From SABI01 sp963678555 (GTDB taxonomy: Bacteria; Spirochaetota; Spirochaetia; Sphaerochaetales; Sphaerochaetaceae): a stretch of 64,000 bases of DNA. The stretch lies in assembly GCA_963678555.2 (NCBI GenBank), contig CAXXJA010000003.1, forward strand, positions 248,001 through 312,000, given 5' to 3'. Each line of letters starts with the position of its first letter. The stretch's first letter is position 1. The position numbers and the translations under genes were made by a program. This document shows, piece by piece, positions 51,270 through 59,145 of the stretch. The notes beneath the pieces are model-generated. The model saw only the letters and a program-made list of their open reading frames with translations. It was not told where the DNA came from and searched no databases.

Positions 51270-52213
51270 TGGAATTCATCGTAAACATCGTGTCTCTGGG
51301 AATTCCGTTCTCCGTCGCACTGCTTATCGCGAGCCTCGGGGAGATGTTCAATCAGCGTGCAGGAATCTTCAATCTCGGGTGTGAAGGTCTCATGGCCGTT
51401 GGAGCCTTCCTCGGACTTCTGGTTCCCTATCTGGTAGGTGGAGGCGCTGAGGTTCCGGGAATCTATAACTATATCGGTATCGCTGTAGCTATGGCCGGAG
51501 GAGCCCTGCTCGGACTCCTGTTCGGGCTCGTTGTCGTCAGTTTCCGAGCCCCTCAGGGTATTGCCGGTATCGGCATGCAGATGTTCGGAGTCGGAGTGGC
51601 CGGGACGCTCTTCCGCCACTTCGTCGGAGGAACCCAGAGTGTCATCGGTATCCCCAAGGCACCGATTCCCCTCCTTGCCGACATCCCGGTCCTCGGAGAG
51701 CTGCTGTTCCAGCACAACCCTCTGGTATACGTGGCATTCCTGCTTGTACCAGTGGCATGGTACGTTCTGTTCAAGACTCCCTGGGGTCTCAGAGTGCGTG
51801 CCGTCGGGACGAACCCGAGAGCTGCAGACTCCATCGGTATTCAGGTAAACAGAGTACGGTTTCAGGCTCTGATGGTCGGCGGAGCGATGGCTGCCCTTGC
51901 CGGTGCCTATCTCAGTCTCTGCCAGGTTAAGATGTTCAGTGACGATATCATCGCCGGAAGAGGATTCATCGCAGTCGCCCTCGTCTACTTCGGACACTGG
52001 CACCCGGTGAAGATCATGGGTGGAGCACTCCTTTTCACCCTTGCACAGTCGCTTCAGCTTGCCATCCAGGGACTCGGGATTGACTTCCCCTACGAATTCC
52101 TTGTCATGCTTCCCTACATCCTGGTCATCATAGTACTGGCCGTCTCACGCAACAGTCAGAAGATGGGACCCACAGCACTCGGCAAGCCTTTCAACAGGGA
52201 GATGAGAACCTGA
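51269..52213 (+). CDS. Nucleoside ABC transporter permease 2
   Basis: A 314-residue membrane protein of the same family as permease 1. QRAGIFNLGCEGLMAVGAF matches the G(I/V)xNLGxEG motif, and RAVGTNPRAADSIGIQVNRVRF is the coupling region, followed by GAMAALAGAYLSL. Two unequal permeases make the heteromeric channel. It is the last gene of the transporter operon; a hairpin follows. Confidence 0.95.
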   Translation: MEFIVNIVSLGIPFSVALLIASLGEMFNQRAGIFNLGCEGLMAVGAFLGLLVPYLVGGGAEVPGIYNYIGIAVAMAGGALLGLLFGLVVVSFRAPQGIAGIGMQMFGVGVAGTLFRHFVGGTQSVIGIPKAPIPLLADIPVLGELLFQHNPLVYVAFLLVPVAWYVLFKTPWGLRVRAVGTNPRAADSIGIQVNRVRFQALMVGGAMAALAGAYLSLCQVKMFSDDIIAGRGFIAVALVYFGHWHPVKIMGGALLFTLAQSLQLAIQGLGIDFPYEFLVMLPYILVIIVLAVSRNSQKMGPTALGKPFNREMRT

Positions 52214-52224
52214 CGAATCGTATG

Positions 52225-52250
52225 GTCCCGGCAGCATAATCTGCCGGGAC
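52225..52250 (+). terminator. Hairpin after the ABC operon
   Basis: GTCCCGGCAG and CTGCCGGGAC form a perfect 10-bp stem around CATAAT. No T run follows, so it may need Rho or act as a 3'-end stabiliser. Confidence 0.65.
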
Positions 52251-52325
52251 TGTGGTCCTCTGATCAGTATCCGTTGAAACTTCCCGGAGAATCGCATCGA
52301 ATGCACCAAAGCGCAACATCAAACC

Positions 52326-52353
52326 TTGACAAATCAATGTACTCCCGTACAAT
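52326..52353 (+). promoter_or_regulatory. Promoter of the molybdenum hydroxylase gene
   Basis: TTGACA (52326-52331), 16 bases, TACAAT (52348-52353). A leader of about 120 bases follows; I do not recognise a riboswitch in it. Confidence 0.7.
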
Positions 52354-52479
52354 TCAGAATGTATAGTATCACAGTCAATTACTTCCGCAAGCAATACGAG
52401 GAAGCACATACTAAGCGGCTATTCACACTCCCTACAGCCGTCGTCGAACCATGAGACGCGGCAGACAAGAACAGGAGGC

Positions 52480-55041
52480 ATGGCCTTGCACACCTTTGTG
52501 GTAAATGGAAACACTGTACGAACGGAAAGCACGCGTAAACTCCTTCATTTTCTTCGGGAGGAACTGAATCTTACAGGCACCAAGGACGGCTGCAGCGAGG
52601 GCGCCTGCGGTACCTGTACCGTCATCATAGATGGGAAAGCCACCAAATCATGCCTTATCCCCCTTTCCCGCGTAGAGGGCAAACATGTCATCACGATAGA
52701 GGGCCTCTCTCAACGCGAAAAGGACGTCTACTCCTACTGTTTTACGGAACAGGGTGCCGTTCAGTGCGGTTTCTGTACCCCGGGAATGATCATGTCTGCA
52801 AAGGCGCTTCTTGATGTGAATGATGACCCGTCTCTGGAAGAGATCAAGAAAGCCCTGAGAGGGAATATTTGCAGGTGTACCGGCTACGTGAAGATCGAGA
52901 AGGCGATTCTGATGGCAGCACGGTACCTGAGGGAGCATACTCCCATCGTCATCGCCACCCAGGCTGGAATGATCGCCGAACGGTTTCGCCGGGTCGATGC
53001 CGTCGAGAAGGCCCTCGGTACCGGGATCTATGTCGATGATATCAGGATAGAGGGTATGATCTATGCGAAGGCTCTCCGAAGCGCACACCCGAGAGCCCGT
53101 GTTGACCACATCGATATCACACGCGCACTCGCCCATCCCCACACCGTCGCCATCCTGAGAGCACAGGATGTACCTGAGAACAAGATAGGTCATATCGTCA
53201 ACGACTGGGATGTGATGATCCCAGAAGGAGAGATTACCCGATACATCGGGGATGCACTTGCCATCGTCGCCGTCACTGAACAGGAGTCCCTTGAAGAGGT
53301 CCTCTCCCTGATAGAGGTGACCTATACCGTTCTGGAGCCTATCACCACTCCCGAGCAGGCCATGGCCGAAGGGGCTGAGAAACTGCACAGCAGCGGGAAT
53401 ATCCTCACGACGGAGATTCTCCGGAGGGGAGACGCGGAGAAGGCCATCAGCGAAGCGGCTCATGTGGTTACACACCGATACTCCACCCCGTTCACTGAGC
53501 ATGCATTCATGGAACCGGAAGCTGCGGTAGCACTTAGGGAGAAAGACGGATCCCTTCTCCTGTACACCTCCAGTCAGTCCGTCTTTGATGAACAGAGGGA
53601 AATCGCACGGATGCTCAGTGTCGATGCAGAGAAGGTGAACTGCAGGGCCTGTCTTGTCGGAGGAGGCTTCGGAGGAAAGGAGGACATGAGTGTACAGCAC
53701 CATGCGGCCCTTGTCGCCTGGCACACCGGGCGTCCGGTAAAAGTAAAACTGTCACGGCAGGAGAGCCTCAACGTGCATCCCAAGCGCCATGCCATGGAGA
53801 TGGAGTTCACAAGTGCCTGTGATGAGACAGGCAGACTGGTCGCACTCAAGGCGACCCTTATCGCCGACACCGGTGCATATGCCTCCCTTGGAGCTCCGGT
53901 CCTTCAGCGTGCATGCACACATGCGGCAGGTCCCTATGCCTATGAGAATGTCGATATCGTGGGAAAGGCTGTCTATACGAACAATGTTCCCGGAGGAGCG
54001 TTCCGCGGCTTCGGAGTCACCCAGAGCTGTTTCGCCATCGAGAACAATCTCAATCTCCTTGCCCGGGAGGTCGGCATCTCTCCCTGGCAGATACGCTACC
54101 TCAACGCGATCCGGCCGGGTCAGGTCCTGCCGAACGGGCAGATCGCTTCGGACAATACAGCGCTCGAAGAGACACTGCTGGCTGTCCGCTCAGCGTATGA
54201 GAGTCATCCCAGAGCCGGTATCGCCTGCGCGTTCAAGAACAGCGGTTTCGGCGTCGGCGTCCCTGACACGGGACGATGCATTCTCAGTGTGGAAGGGGGC
54301 ATCCTTCATATCCGAACCAGTGCAGCGTGCATGGGTCAGGGTATCGCAACGATGGCGACACAGATCGTCATCGAAACGACCGGACTCTCACCGAATCAGG
54401 TATTCTGTGAACCAGCCGACACCCGTCGAACCCCCGACAGCGGAACAAGCACTGCAAGCAGACAGACTGTCATCACCGGAGAGGCGATCAGGCAGGTGGC
54501 AGTAGAGTTCAGCAGGGACCTCGAACAGGTCTCCACACTCAGTGCTCTCGAGGGAAAGGAGTACAGCGGTGAGTTCACCGCGATTACCGACCCGATGGGA
54601 TCAGATAAGAAAAATCCTGTCAGCCATATCGCCTATTCCTATTCGACCCAGGTCGTCTTTCTGGATGAGAAGGGAAAGGTGGAGAAAGTCATGGCAGCGG
54701 TGGATGTGGGACAGGTCGTGAACCCCACAGCAGTCGAAGGACAGGTGGAGGGCGGAGTCGTCATGGGTCTCGGGTATGCGCTGACCGAGGACTTCCCTCT
54801 TGAGAACGGATTCGTGAAAGCGAAGTACGGGACCCTCGGCCTGCTCAGGGCGACTGATGCTCCACCTGTGGAAACCATCATGGTCAGCTCAGAGAAACAC
54901 TCCAGTGAAGCCTACGGAGCAAAAGGAATCGGGGAACTCAGCACTATCGCTACTGCACCTGCGGTGCAGGATGCCTACCATGTATTCGACGGCAGGTTCC
55001 GCGACCGGTTGCCGTTGAGCGAGACCGCCTACCACTCCTAA
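52480..55041 (+). CDS. Molybdenum hydroxylase, xanthine dehydrogenase-like, without FAD domain
   Basis: An 853-residue fusion of an iron-sulfur domain and a molybdopterin domain. The first [2Fe-2S] cluster uses C38, C43, C46 and C58 (GCSEGACGTC); the second C96, C99, C131 and C133 (QCGFC, CRC). The Mo domain (about 170-853) has GGGFGGKEDMS, GAFRGFGVTQ and the catalytic glutamate in GAKGIGELSTI. The layout resembles aldehyde oxidoreductase Mop and the selenium-dependent xanthine dehydrogenases. No FAD subunit is adjacent. Its place after a purine nucleoside importer favours xanthine or a related purine. AGGAGG lies only one base from the ATG, an odd spacing. Confidence 0.85.
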   Translation: MALHTFVVNGNTVRTESTRKLLHFLREELNLTGTKDGCSEGACGTCTVIIDGKATKSCLIPLSRVEGKHVITIEGLSQREKDVYSYCFTEQGAVQCGFCTPGMIMSAKALLDVNDDPSLEEIKKALRGNICRCTGYVKIEKAILMAARYLREHTPIVIATQAGMIAERFRRVDAVEKALGTGIYVDDIRIEGMIYAKALRSAHPRARVDHIDITRALAHPHTVAILRAQDVPENKIGHIVNDWDVMIPEGEITRYIGDALAIVAVTEQESLEEVLSLIEVTYTVLEPITTPEQAMAEGAEKLHSSGNILTTEILRRGDAEKAISEAAHVVTHRYSTPFTEHAFMEPEAAVALREKDGSLLLYTSSQSVFDEQREIARMLSVDAEKVNCRACLVGGGFGGKEDMSVQHHAALVAWHTGRPVKVKLSRQESLNVHPKRHAMEMEFTSACDETGRLVALKATLIADTGAYASLGAPVLQRACTHAAGPYAYENVDIVGKAVYTNNVPGGAFRGFGVTQSCFAIENNLNLLAREVGISPWQIRYLNAIRPGQVLPNGQIASDNTALEETLLAVRSAYESHPRAGIACAFKNSGFGVGVPDTGRCILSVEGGILHIRTSAACMGQGIATMATQIVIETTGLSPNQVFCEPADTRRTPDSGTSTASRQTVITGEAIRQVAVEFSRDLEQVSTLSALEGKEYSGEFTAITDPMGSDKKNPVSHIAYSYSTQVVFLDEKGKVEKVMAAVDVGQVVNPTAVEGQVEGGVVMGLGYALTEDFPLENGFVKAKYGTLGLLRATDAPPVETIMVSSEKHSSEAYGAKGIGELSTIATAPAVQDAYHVFDGRFRDRLPLSETAYHS

Positions 55042-55081
55042 GAGGCTGCACCTGAACCCTGCCTCCGAAACCGGGTACGGG

Positions 55082-55963
55082 CTACCGGGTCTTCCCTGCG
55101 GCCGACAGCTCTTCCTGTGCCTTCTGACGGGCGGCACTGAGAGCTTCGGTGAGTACGCTCTGCATCCGGGGATCCCGGTGTCTGGCGAGCAGCTCCACCT
55201 GAGAGGGATCCTTTGCCAGGGAGACGAGGATCTTCTTATCGAGGATACGGTATGCAGGAAGATTCTTCTGACGTGCCAGATCGTCACGCACGGTGAAGAA
55301 GTATCGCAGATAGGTCTTTTCTGAAGATGACATCCTGCGATAGCCGGGAAGCTTCGTCCACCCGGGTTTGAACGCAGTGCGAACCTTCGTACCATCCTTC
55401 TGGATCCGTGCCTCCTCCTGTTCCCTGCCTGATTCCCTGATACGCTGCTTCAGAGTACGCTGAATGGTGAACAGGTGCTCAACGTCACTCAGAGCGTACC
55501 TGATCAGCTCGGCCTTCAGCGGACGGGTCAGCCAGTTAGCCATCTGATTCTTCTTCTTGCTCTTCTGGGGAGCTGTCTCGATACCGCAGAAATCAATCAG
55601 CGCATGAAGATTCCCGTTGAATCCCACCAGCGATGCGCTGAGAGCCACATCATAGAGCCCCTTCATCTCCACCCCGTAGGCCTTGTAGATCAGTGAGGCG
55701 TCACTGGAGGAATCGAACATCACCTTCTCGATCAGCGGATCACTGAGAAACGGGAGAACCTGTTTCATATCGAGGGCAAAGGGGTCTATGAGGTAATAGG
55801 AGAACCCGTCAAATATCTGTATCAGACACAGGTGTTCTCCATAGATATGGAGATTAAACTCTCCTTCGAAGTCTACTGCAAAGGAAGTGAGTTCCTTTCT
55901 GTTCCAGGAGGACCGCAGCTCCTTCCAGCTTTCATTCGAATCAATGATCGTATACTCATACAT
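55082..55963 (-). CDS. rnd: Ribonuclease D-like 3'-5' exonuclease with HRDC domain
   Basis: About 293 residues from MYEYTIIDSNESWKELR. The DEDD exonuclease core has FAVDFEGEFN (Asp, Glu), a third aspartate in MFDSSSDASLI and YALSDVEHLF (YxxxD). An HRDC helical domain follows (YRRMSSSEKTYLRYFFTVRDDLARQKNLPAYRILDKKIL read in segments). The role is tRNA or other RNA 3' trimming. The start at 55963 is chosen for domain fit; it lacks a Shine-Dalgarno sequence, and a TATACT lies nine bases upstream. The frame continues open upstream to 56062 but crosses the divergent promoter. Confidence 0.88.
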   Translation of the reverse strand: MYEYTIIDSNESWKELRSSWNRKELTSFAVDFEGEFNLHIYGEHLCLIQIFDGFSYYLIDPFALDMKQVLPFLSDPLIEKVMFDSSSDASLIYKAYGVEMKGLYDVALSASLVGFNGNLHALIDFCGIETAPQKSKKKNQMANWLTRPLKAELIRYALSDVEHLFTIQRTLKQRIRESGREQEEARIQKDGTKVRTAFKPGWTKLPGYRRMSSSEKTYLRYFFTVRDDLARQKNLPAYRILDKKILVSLAKDPSQVELLARHRDPRMQSVLTEALSAARQKAQEELSAAGKTR

Positions 55964-55972
55964 AGGATTCGA

Positions 55973-55978
55973 AGTATA
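55973..55978 (-). promoter_or_regulatory. -10 box close to the RNase D start
   Basis: Reverse strand TGCTATACT: TATACT with a TGN extension, nine bases before the ATG at 55963, implying a leader of two or three bases at most. Confidence 0.45.
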
Positions 55979-55997
55979 GCAGATATCACGGGGAGTG

Positions 55998-56027
55998 TGG
56001 AATAGAGTGGACTCTTTGTGGTATCCT
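55998..56027 (+). promoter_or_regulatory. Promoter of the peptidase/panE pair
   Basis: TGGAAT (55998-56003), 18 bases, extended TGGTATCCT (-10 56022-56027). Confidence 0.45.
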
Positions 56028-56056
56028 TGCACCAATTGAATTGACAGAGGTACGCT

Positions 56057-57148
56057 ATGCATACGACGAAAGACCTTTCAGCGGTCACCGACCTGTTCCT
56101 TGAACTGGTAGCCATCAACAGCCCTTCCGGAGAAGAAAAGCAGATCCGTGAGTGGCTCCTTGAGTACCTGCACTCGAAAGACGTGCGCACACAGGTTGAT
56201 GCTCGGGGTAATCTCATAGCATATATCAACGAGGATGACGACACTCCTGCGACCCTTTTCTCGTCCCATATCGACACAGTTCCCAATGCCGTGGATGTGA
56301 AGGTGGTCAGGGAGAACGGAGTAATCAGGACCGACGGGACGACAGCGCTCGGGGCAGATGATAAATCGGCTGTAGCAGCCATGCTGGTCGCGATCGATGC
56401 CCTGAAGGAGGTCGGTAAGCCGATCGTGTTCCTGCTCAGTGTCAGCGAAGAGACCGGGCTTGACGGTGTGAAGGAGCTCGATACCTCTCTTCTTCCTCCC
56501 GTCGCCGATGCCTATATCCTCGATGCGCAGCAGGCACTCGGGAGGGTCATGACCTTCTCGCCGGCCCACTACAAGGCGACGGTGACCTTCACAGGAGTAG
56601 CCGCCCATGCGGGCTTTGCACCTGAGAACGGAGTGAATGCCATCAGCCTTGCAGCCCGTGCGATTGATCAGATGAAACTGCTGAGAGTTGACGCTACCAC
56701 GACAGCGAATGTGGGAACGATACATGGCGGACAGGCGACGAACATCGTCGCCCCTGCGTGTACAGTAACCCTCGAAGTGAGGGCTGAATCGGACGAGAAG
56801 TGTCTGGCTCATCTTACACACATGGAGATGTGCTGCATCAAAGCAGTGGGCTCTTTGGGAGGCTCCTATGAGTTGGATCGGCATTTCATCTATCCTGCCT
56901 ACCATCTCGACGGGCATTCCACTGCACTTGCCAGGTTCAGAGCTGTGTGCGAACAGATGTCGCTCCCCTATGAAGGAGTCCCCACCGGAGGAGGAAGCGA
57001 TACCAATATCCTGCGAGGGATGGGCTACGATGCCATCACCCTTGCCAATGGCTACTTCAACGCACACTCTGGTTCTGAACGGATCGAGGAAGCCTCTCTG
57101 CACACCATGGTAGAGCTCATCACGGCACTCGCATTGCAGAAGGATTAG
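56057..57148 (+). CDS. M20-family metallopeptidase (peptidase T-like)
   Basis: A 363-residue zinc exopeptidase. Metal-binding motifs appear in order: SSHIDTVP (His, Asp), GADDKSAVAAML (bridging Asp), the catalytic glutamate in VSEETGLDG and a late NGYFNAHSGSE histidine. The dimerisation (lid) domain lies between, with GVAAHAGFAPENGVNA. It resembles peptidase T or PepT-like carboxypeptidases. AGAGGTACGCT precedes the ATG. Three bases separate it from panE. Confidence 0.92.
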   Translation: MHTTKDLSAVTDLFLELVAINSPSGEEKQIREWLLEYLHSKDVRTQVDARGNLIAYINEDDDTPATLFSSHIDTVPNAVDVKVVRENGVIRTDGTTALGADDKSAVAAMLVAIDALKEVGKPIVFLLSVSEETGLDGVKELDTSLLPPVADAYILDAQQALGRVMTFSPAHYKATVTFTGVAAHAGFAPENGVNAISLAARAIDQMKLLRVDATTTANVGTIHGGQATNIVAPACTVTLEVRAESDEKCLAHLTHMEMCCIKAVGSLGGSYELDRHFIYPAYHLDGHSTALARFRAVCEQMSLPYEGVPTGGGSDTNILRGMGYDAITLANGYFNAHSGSERIEEASLHTMVELITALALQKD

Positions 57149-57151
57149 CGT

Positions 57152-58084
57152 ATGATTCGCCGAGTTGCAATCGCAGGTCTTGGTGCCGTGGGAGCTATCT
57201 ACGCAGAGAAGATCGATACATTTTTAGGAAGCAGGCACACCTATATCCTTGTGGATGAACAGAGAAAACAGCGGTATCAGAGGGAAGGCGTCTCCCTGAA
57301 CGGCAGAGAGAGACAGTTCAACTGTGTGAGTGCCGATCAGCTTGATGAACCTGTGGACCTCCTTGTTATCGCCACAAAGAACAACCATCTGGAAGGACTG
57401 ATCCCTTCTCTTGAGAGAGCAATCGGACCGGACACGATAATCCTGTCCCTCCTCAACGGAATCGACAGTGAGAAGGTTCTCACAGAGGCCTATCCCGAGG
57501 CGCATGTCCTGTATGCCTTCGCAACAGCGATCGATTCGACCAGAGTGGGCAACAGGATTGATTACTCGAGTGAAGGAATCATCTTCTTCGGGGAACACGA
57601 TAATGCAAAGAGCAAGGAAGTACGTCACGTCGGAGAGTTCTTTGATGCCTGCGGCATCAGATATGACAACCCGGAAGACATCCACACGCAGATGTGGGCC
57701 AAGTACATGGTGAACGTCAGTATCAATACCGTCAGCGCCGTGTGCAGAGCGACCTACGGTCCCTGTGTGGCGGTTCCCCCGATCTGGGACCTCATTGAAG
57801 CAGTGATGCACGAGGTGATAGCCCTGGCCCGTGCAGCAGGCATCAGAGGGCTCGACGAGTCATTCATCACTCACTACAGGAATATCTTCTCGAATCTCGC
57901 TGCCGAAGGCAAGACCTCCATGCTTCAGGATGTGGAGGCAAAGCGGGTCAGTGAGAACCACTGGTTCTGTGTCAGAGCCGCCCTGATGGGAAAGGAGCTG
58001 AGCATACCGACACCGAACATCGACATGCTGGCCAGGGTGATGGAGGCGATAGACGCGATGCACGCAGTAGCGCAGGCACGCTGA
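57152..58084 (+). CDS. panE: 2-dehydropantoate (ketopantoate) reductase family protein
   Basis: A 310-residue NADPH-dependent reductase. GLGAVGAIYAEKI is the dinucleotide-binding loop (9-21), IATKNNHLEG has the catalytic lysine, LLNGID follows, and MWAKYMVNVSINTVSAVC is the family signature in the C-terminal domain. It makes pantoate for coenzyme A, or acts on a related ketoacid, since paralogues are common. AGAAGGA precedes the start. It ends six bases from the convergent WYL gene. Confidence 0.88.
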   Translation: MIRRVAIAGLGAVGAIYAEKIDTFLGSRHTYILVDEQRKQRYQREGVSLNGRERQFNCVSADQLDEPVDLLVIATKNNHLEGLIPSLERAIGPDTIILSLLNGIDSEKVLTEAYPEAHVLYAFATAIDSTRVGNRIDYSSEGIIFFGEHDNAKSKEVRHVGEFFDACGIRYDNPEDIHTQMWAKYMVNVSINTVSAVCRATYGPCVAVPPIWDLIEAVMHEVIALARAAGIRGLDESFITHYRNIFSNLAAEGKTSMLQDVEAKRVSENHWFCVRAALMGKELSIPTPNIDMLARVMEAIDAMHAVAQAR

Positions 58085-58090
58085 AACCTT

Positions 58091-59047
58091 TCAGCACTCA
58101 GGTCCGATAAGCTCCGTCATCTTCTGAATCCTCGCCTTCCACTCATCCACGAGATCCTGAGGAGATACAGGCCGGGCAAGCTCCCCGTAGGAAAGCAGCT
58201 TTCCCACCAGCTCCTGTGTATGGGTGATCGGGACTTCCAGACGGACACACTCGCGCCCCTTCTCATCCAGGAAGGTCTCAAGTTTCTGGTCTCTGTGCCA
58301 CAGTTGATGCTTCATTGAATACGAGGCGGGAGGATAGATCTCAAACACCCCCGGCCTTGTCTGCTTCCCGCTGAAGATCCCGAATCCTCCCGTAAGATAC
58401 GCATCCAGCTCCTCAGTGAGGTCTCTCTCCTCGATAGCCTCTTCCCGTATCGCGATCTCCTCGATCCGGCTCAGGAGGAACTTCCTCAACTCTCCTTTCG
58501 ACAGGTCATAGGCGATGATATACCACTTCCCCGAATAGTTCACCAGATTCAACGGTTCCACCTGCCGCTGAGAACTGACTTGCTGCATGTTCGTGTAGCG
58601 AAGGTCCACCCGGCGTCCATGGACCATCGCCTCACATACTTTGGAAAAGGATGAGTAATCGGGAGCCTCCGATACCGCAGAGAAATAGTGGATCCTCTCG
58701 TTGATATCCCGGTACGCCGGAGAGAGAGATTCCTTGATGTATTGAAGTATATCATCATCAATAAGCGGTATCATGTCACGGTTCGCCATGATCGAGCGAA
58801 GAAGGGAGAGAAATATCAGGGTCTTCTCACTGCTGTAGGCGAGAAGGGCGGAAGGTCTTTCATAGCGATAGACATGCAGGACAGGGTCCCACACGACCGG
58901 CAGGTTCATCCGCTCCCTCATATACTCGATGTCCCGTTTCACCTGCCGTCCGGATACCTCGAACTTTTCCACGATCTGCCGTATGGTGAACGTCCCTGTT
59001 TCCCTGATCCGTCTGTCAATTTCGAACACTCTCTCGGTCTGACTCAT
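58091..59047 (-). CDS. WYL-domain transcriptional regulator
   Basis: A regulator of about 318 residues: N-terminal HTH (FTIRQIVEKFEVSGRQVKRDIEYM, about 20-43) and a central WYL domain (about 140-215) with VEPLNLVNYSGKWYIIAYD and RKFLLSRIEEI, then a WCX-like C-terminus. WYL domains sense nucleic acids or nucleotides in several systems; here no target gene is obvious. The ATG at 59047 is chosen because a TATACT lies six bases upstream; no Shine-Dalgarno sequence is present. Confidence 0.9.
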   Translation of the reverse strand: MSQTERVFEIDRRIRETGTFTIRQIVEKFEVSGRQVKRDIEYMRERMNLPVVWDPVLHVYRYERPSALLAYSSEKTLIFLSLLRSIMANRDMIPLIDDDILQYIKESLSPAYRDINERIHYFSAVSEAPDYSSFSKVCEAMVHGRRVDLRYTNMQQVSSQRQVEPLNLVNYSGKWYIIAYDLSKGELRKFLLSRIEEIAIREEAIEERDLTEELDAYLTGGFGIFSGKQTRPGVFEIYPPASYSMKHQLWHRDQKLETFLDEKGRECVRLEVPITHTQELVGKLLSYGELARPVSPQDLVDEWKARIQKMTELIGPEC

Positions 59048-59053
59048 ACAGAC

Positions 59054-59059
59054 AGTATA
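59054..59059 (-). promoter_or_regulatory. -10 box six bases before the WYL regulator ATG
   Basis: Reverse strand TATACT, then six bases (GTCTGT) and ATG. The -35 region is poor. Confidence 0.4.
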
Positions 59060-59091
59060 CACGAACAGGATACCGCAGGGGGAAGGGAATC

Positions 59092-59120
59092 TTGTAAATA
59101 TTGCAGTGCTCCACTATGCT
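59092..59120 (+). promoter_or_regulatory. Promoter of the U32 peptidase gene
   Basis: TTGTAA (59092-59097), 17 bases, TATGCT (59115-59120), about 19 bases of leader to the ATG at 59146. Confidence 0.55.
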
Positions 59121-59145
59121 CAATGGTGAAAGGATACACAGGCAG

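Noticed and set aside
52648..53724. Open frame of about 358 codons antisense to the molybdenum hydroxylase
   Set aside because: The sense strand encodes clear Fe-S and Mo-binding motifs; the antisense product resembles nothing and lacks start signals.
56078..57103. Open frame of about 341 codons antisense to the M20 peptidase
   Set aside because: Shadow of a gene with complete metal-binding motifs.
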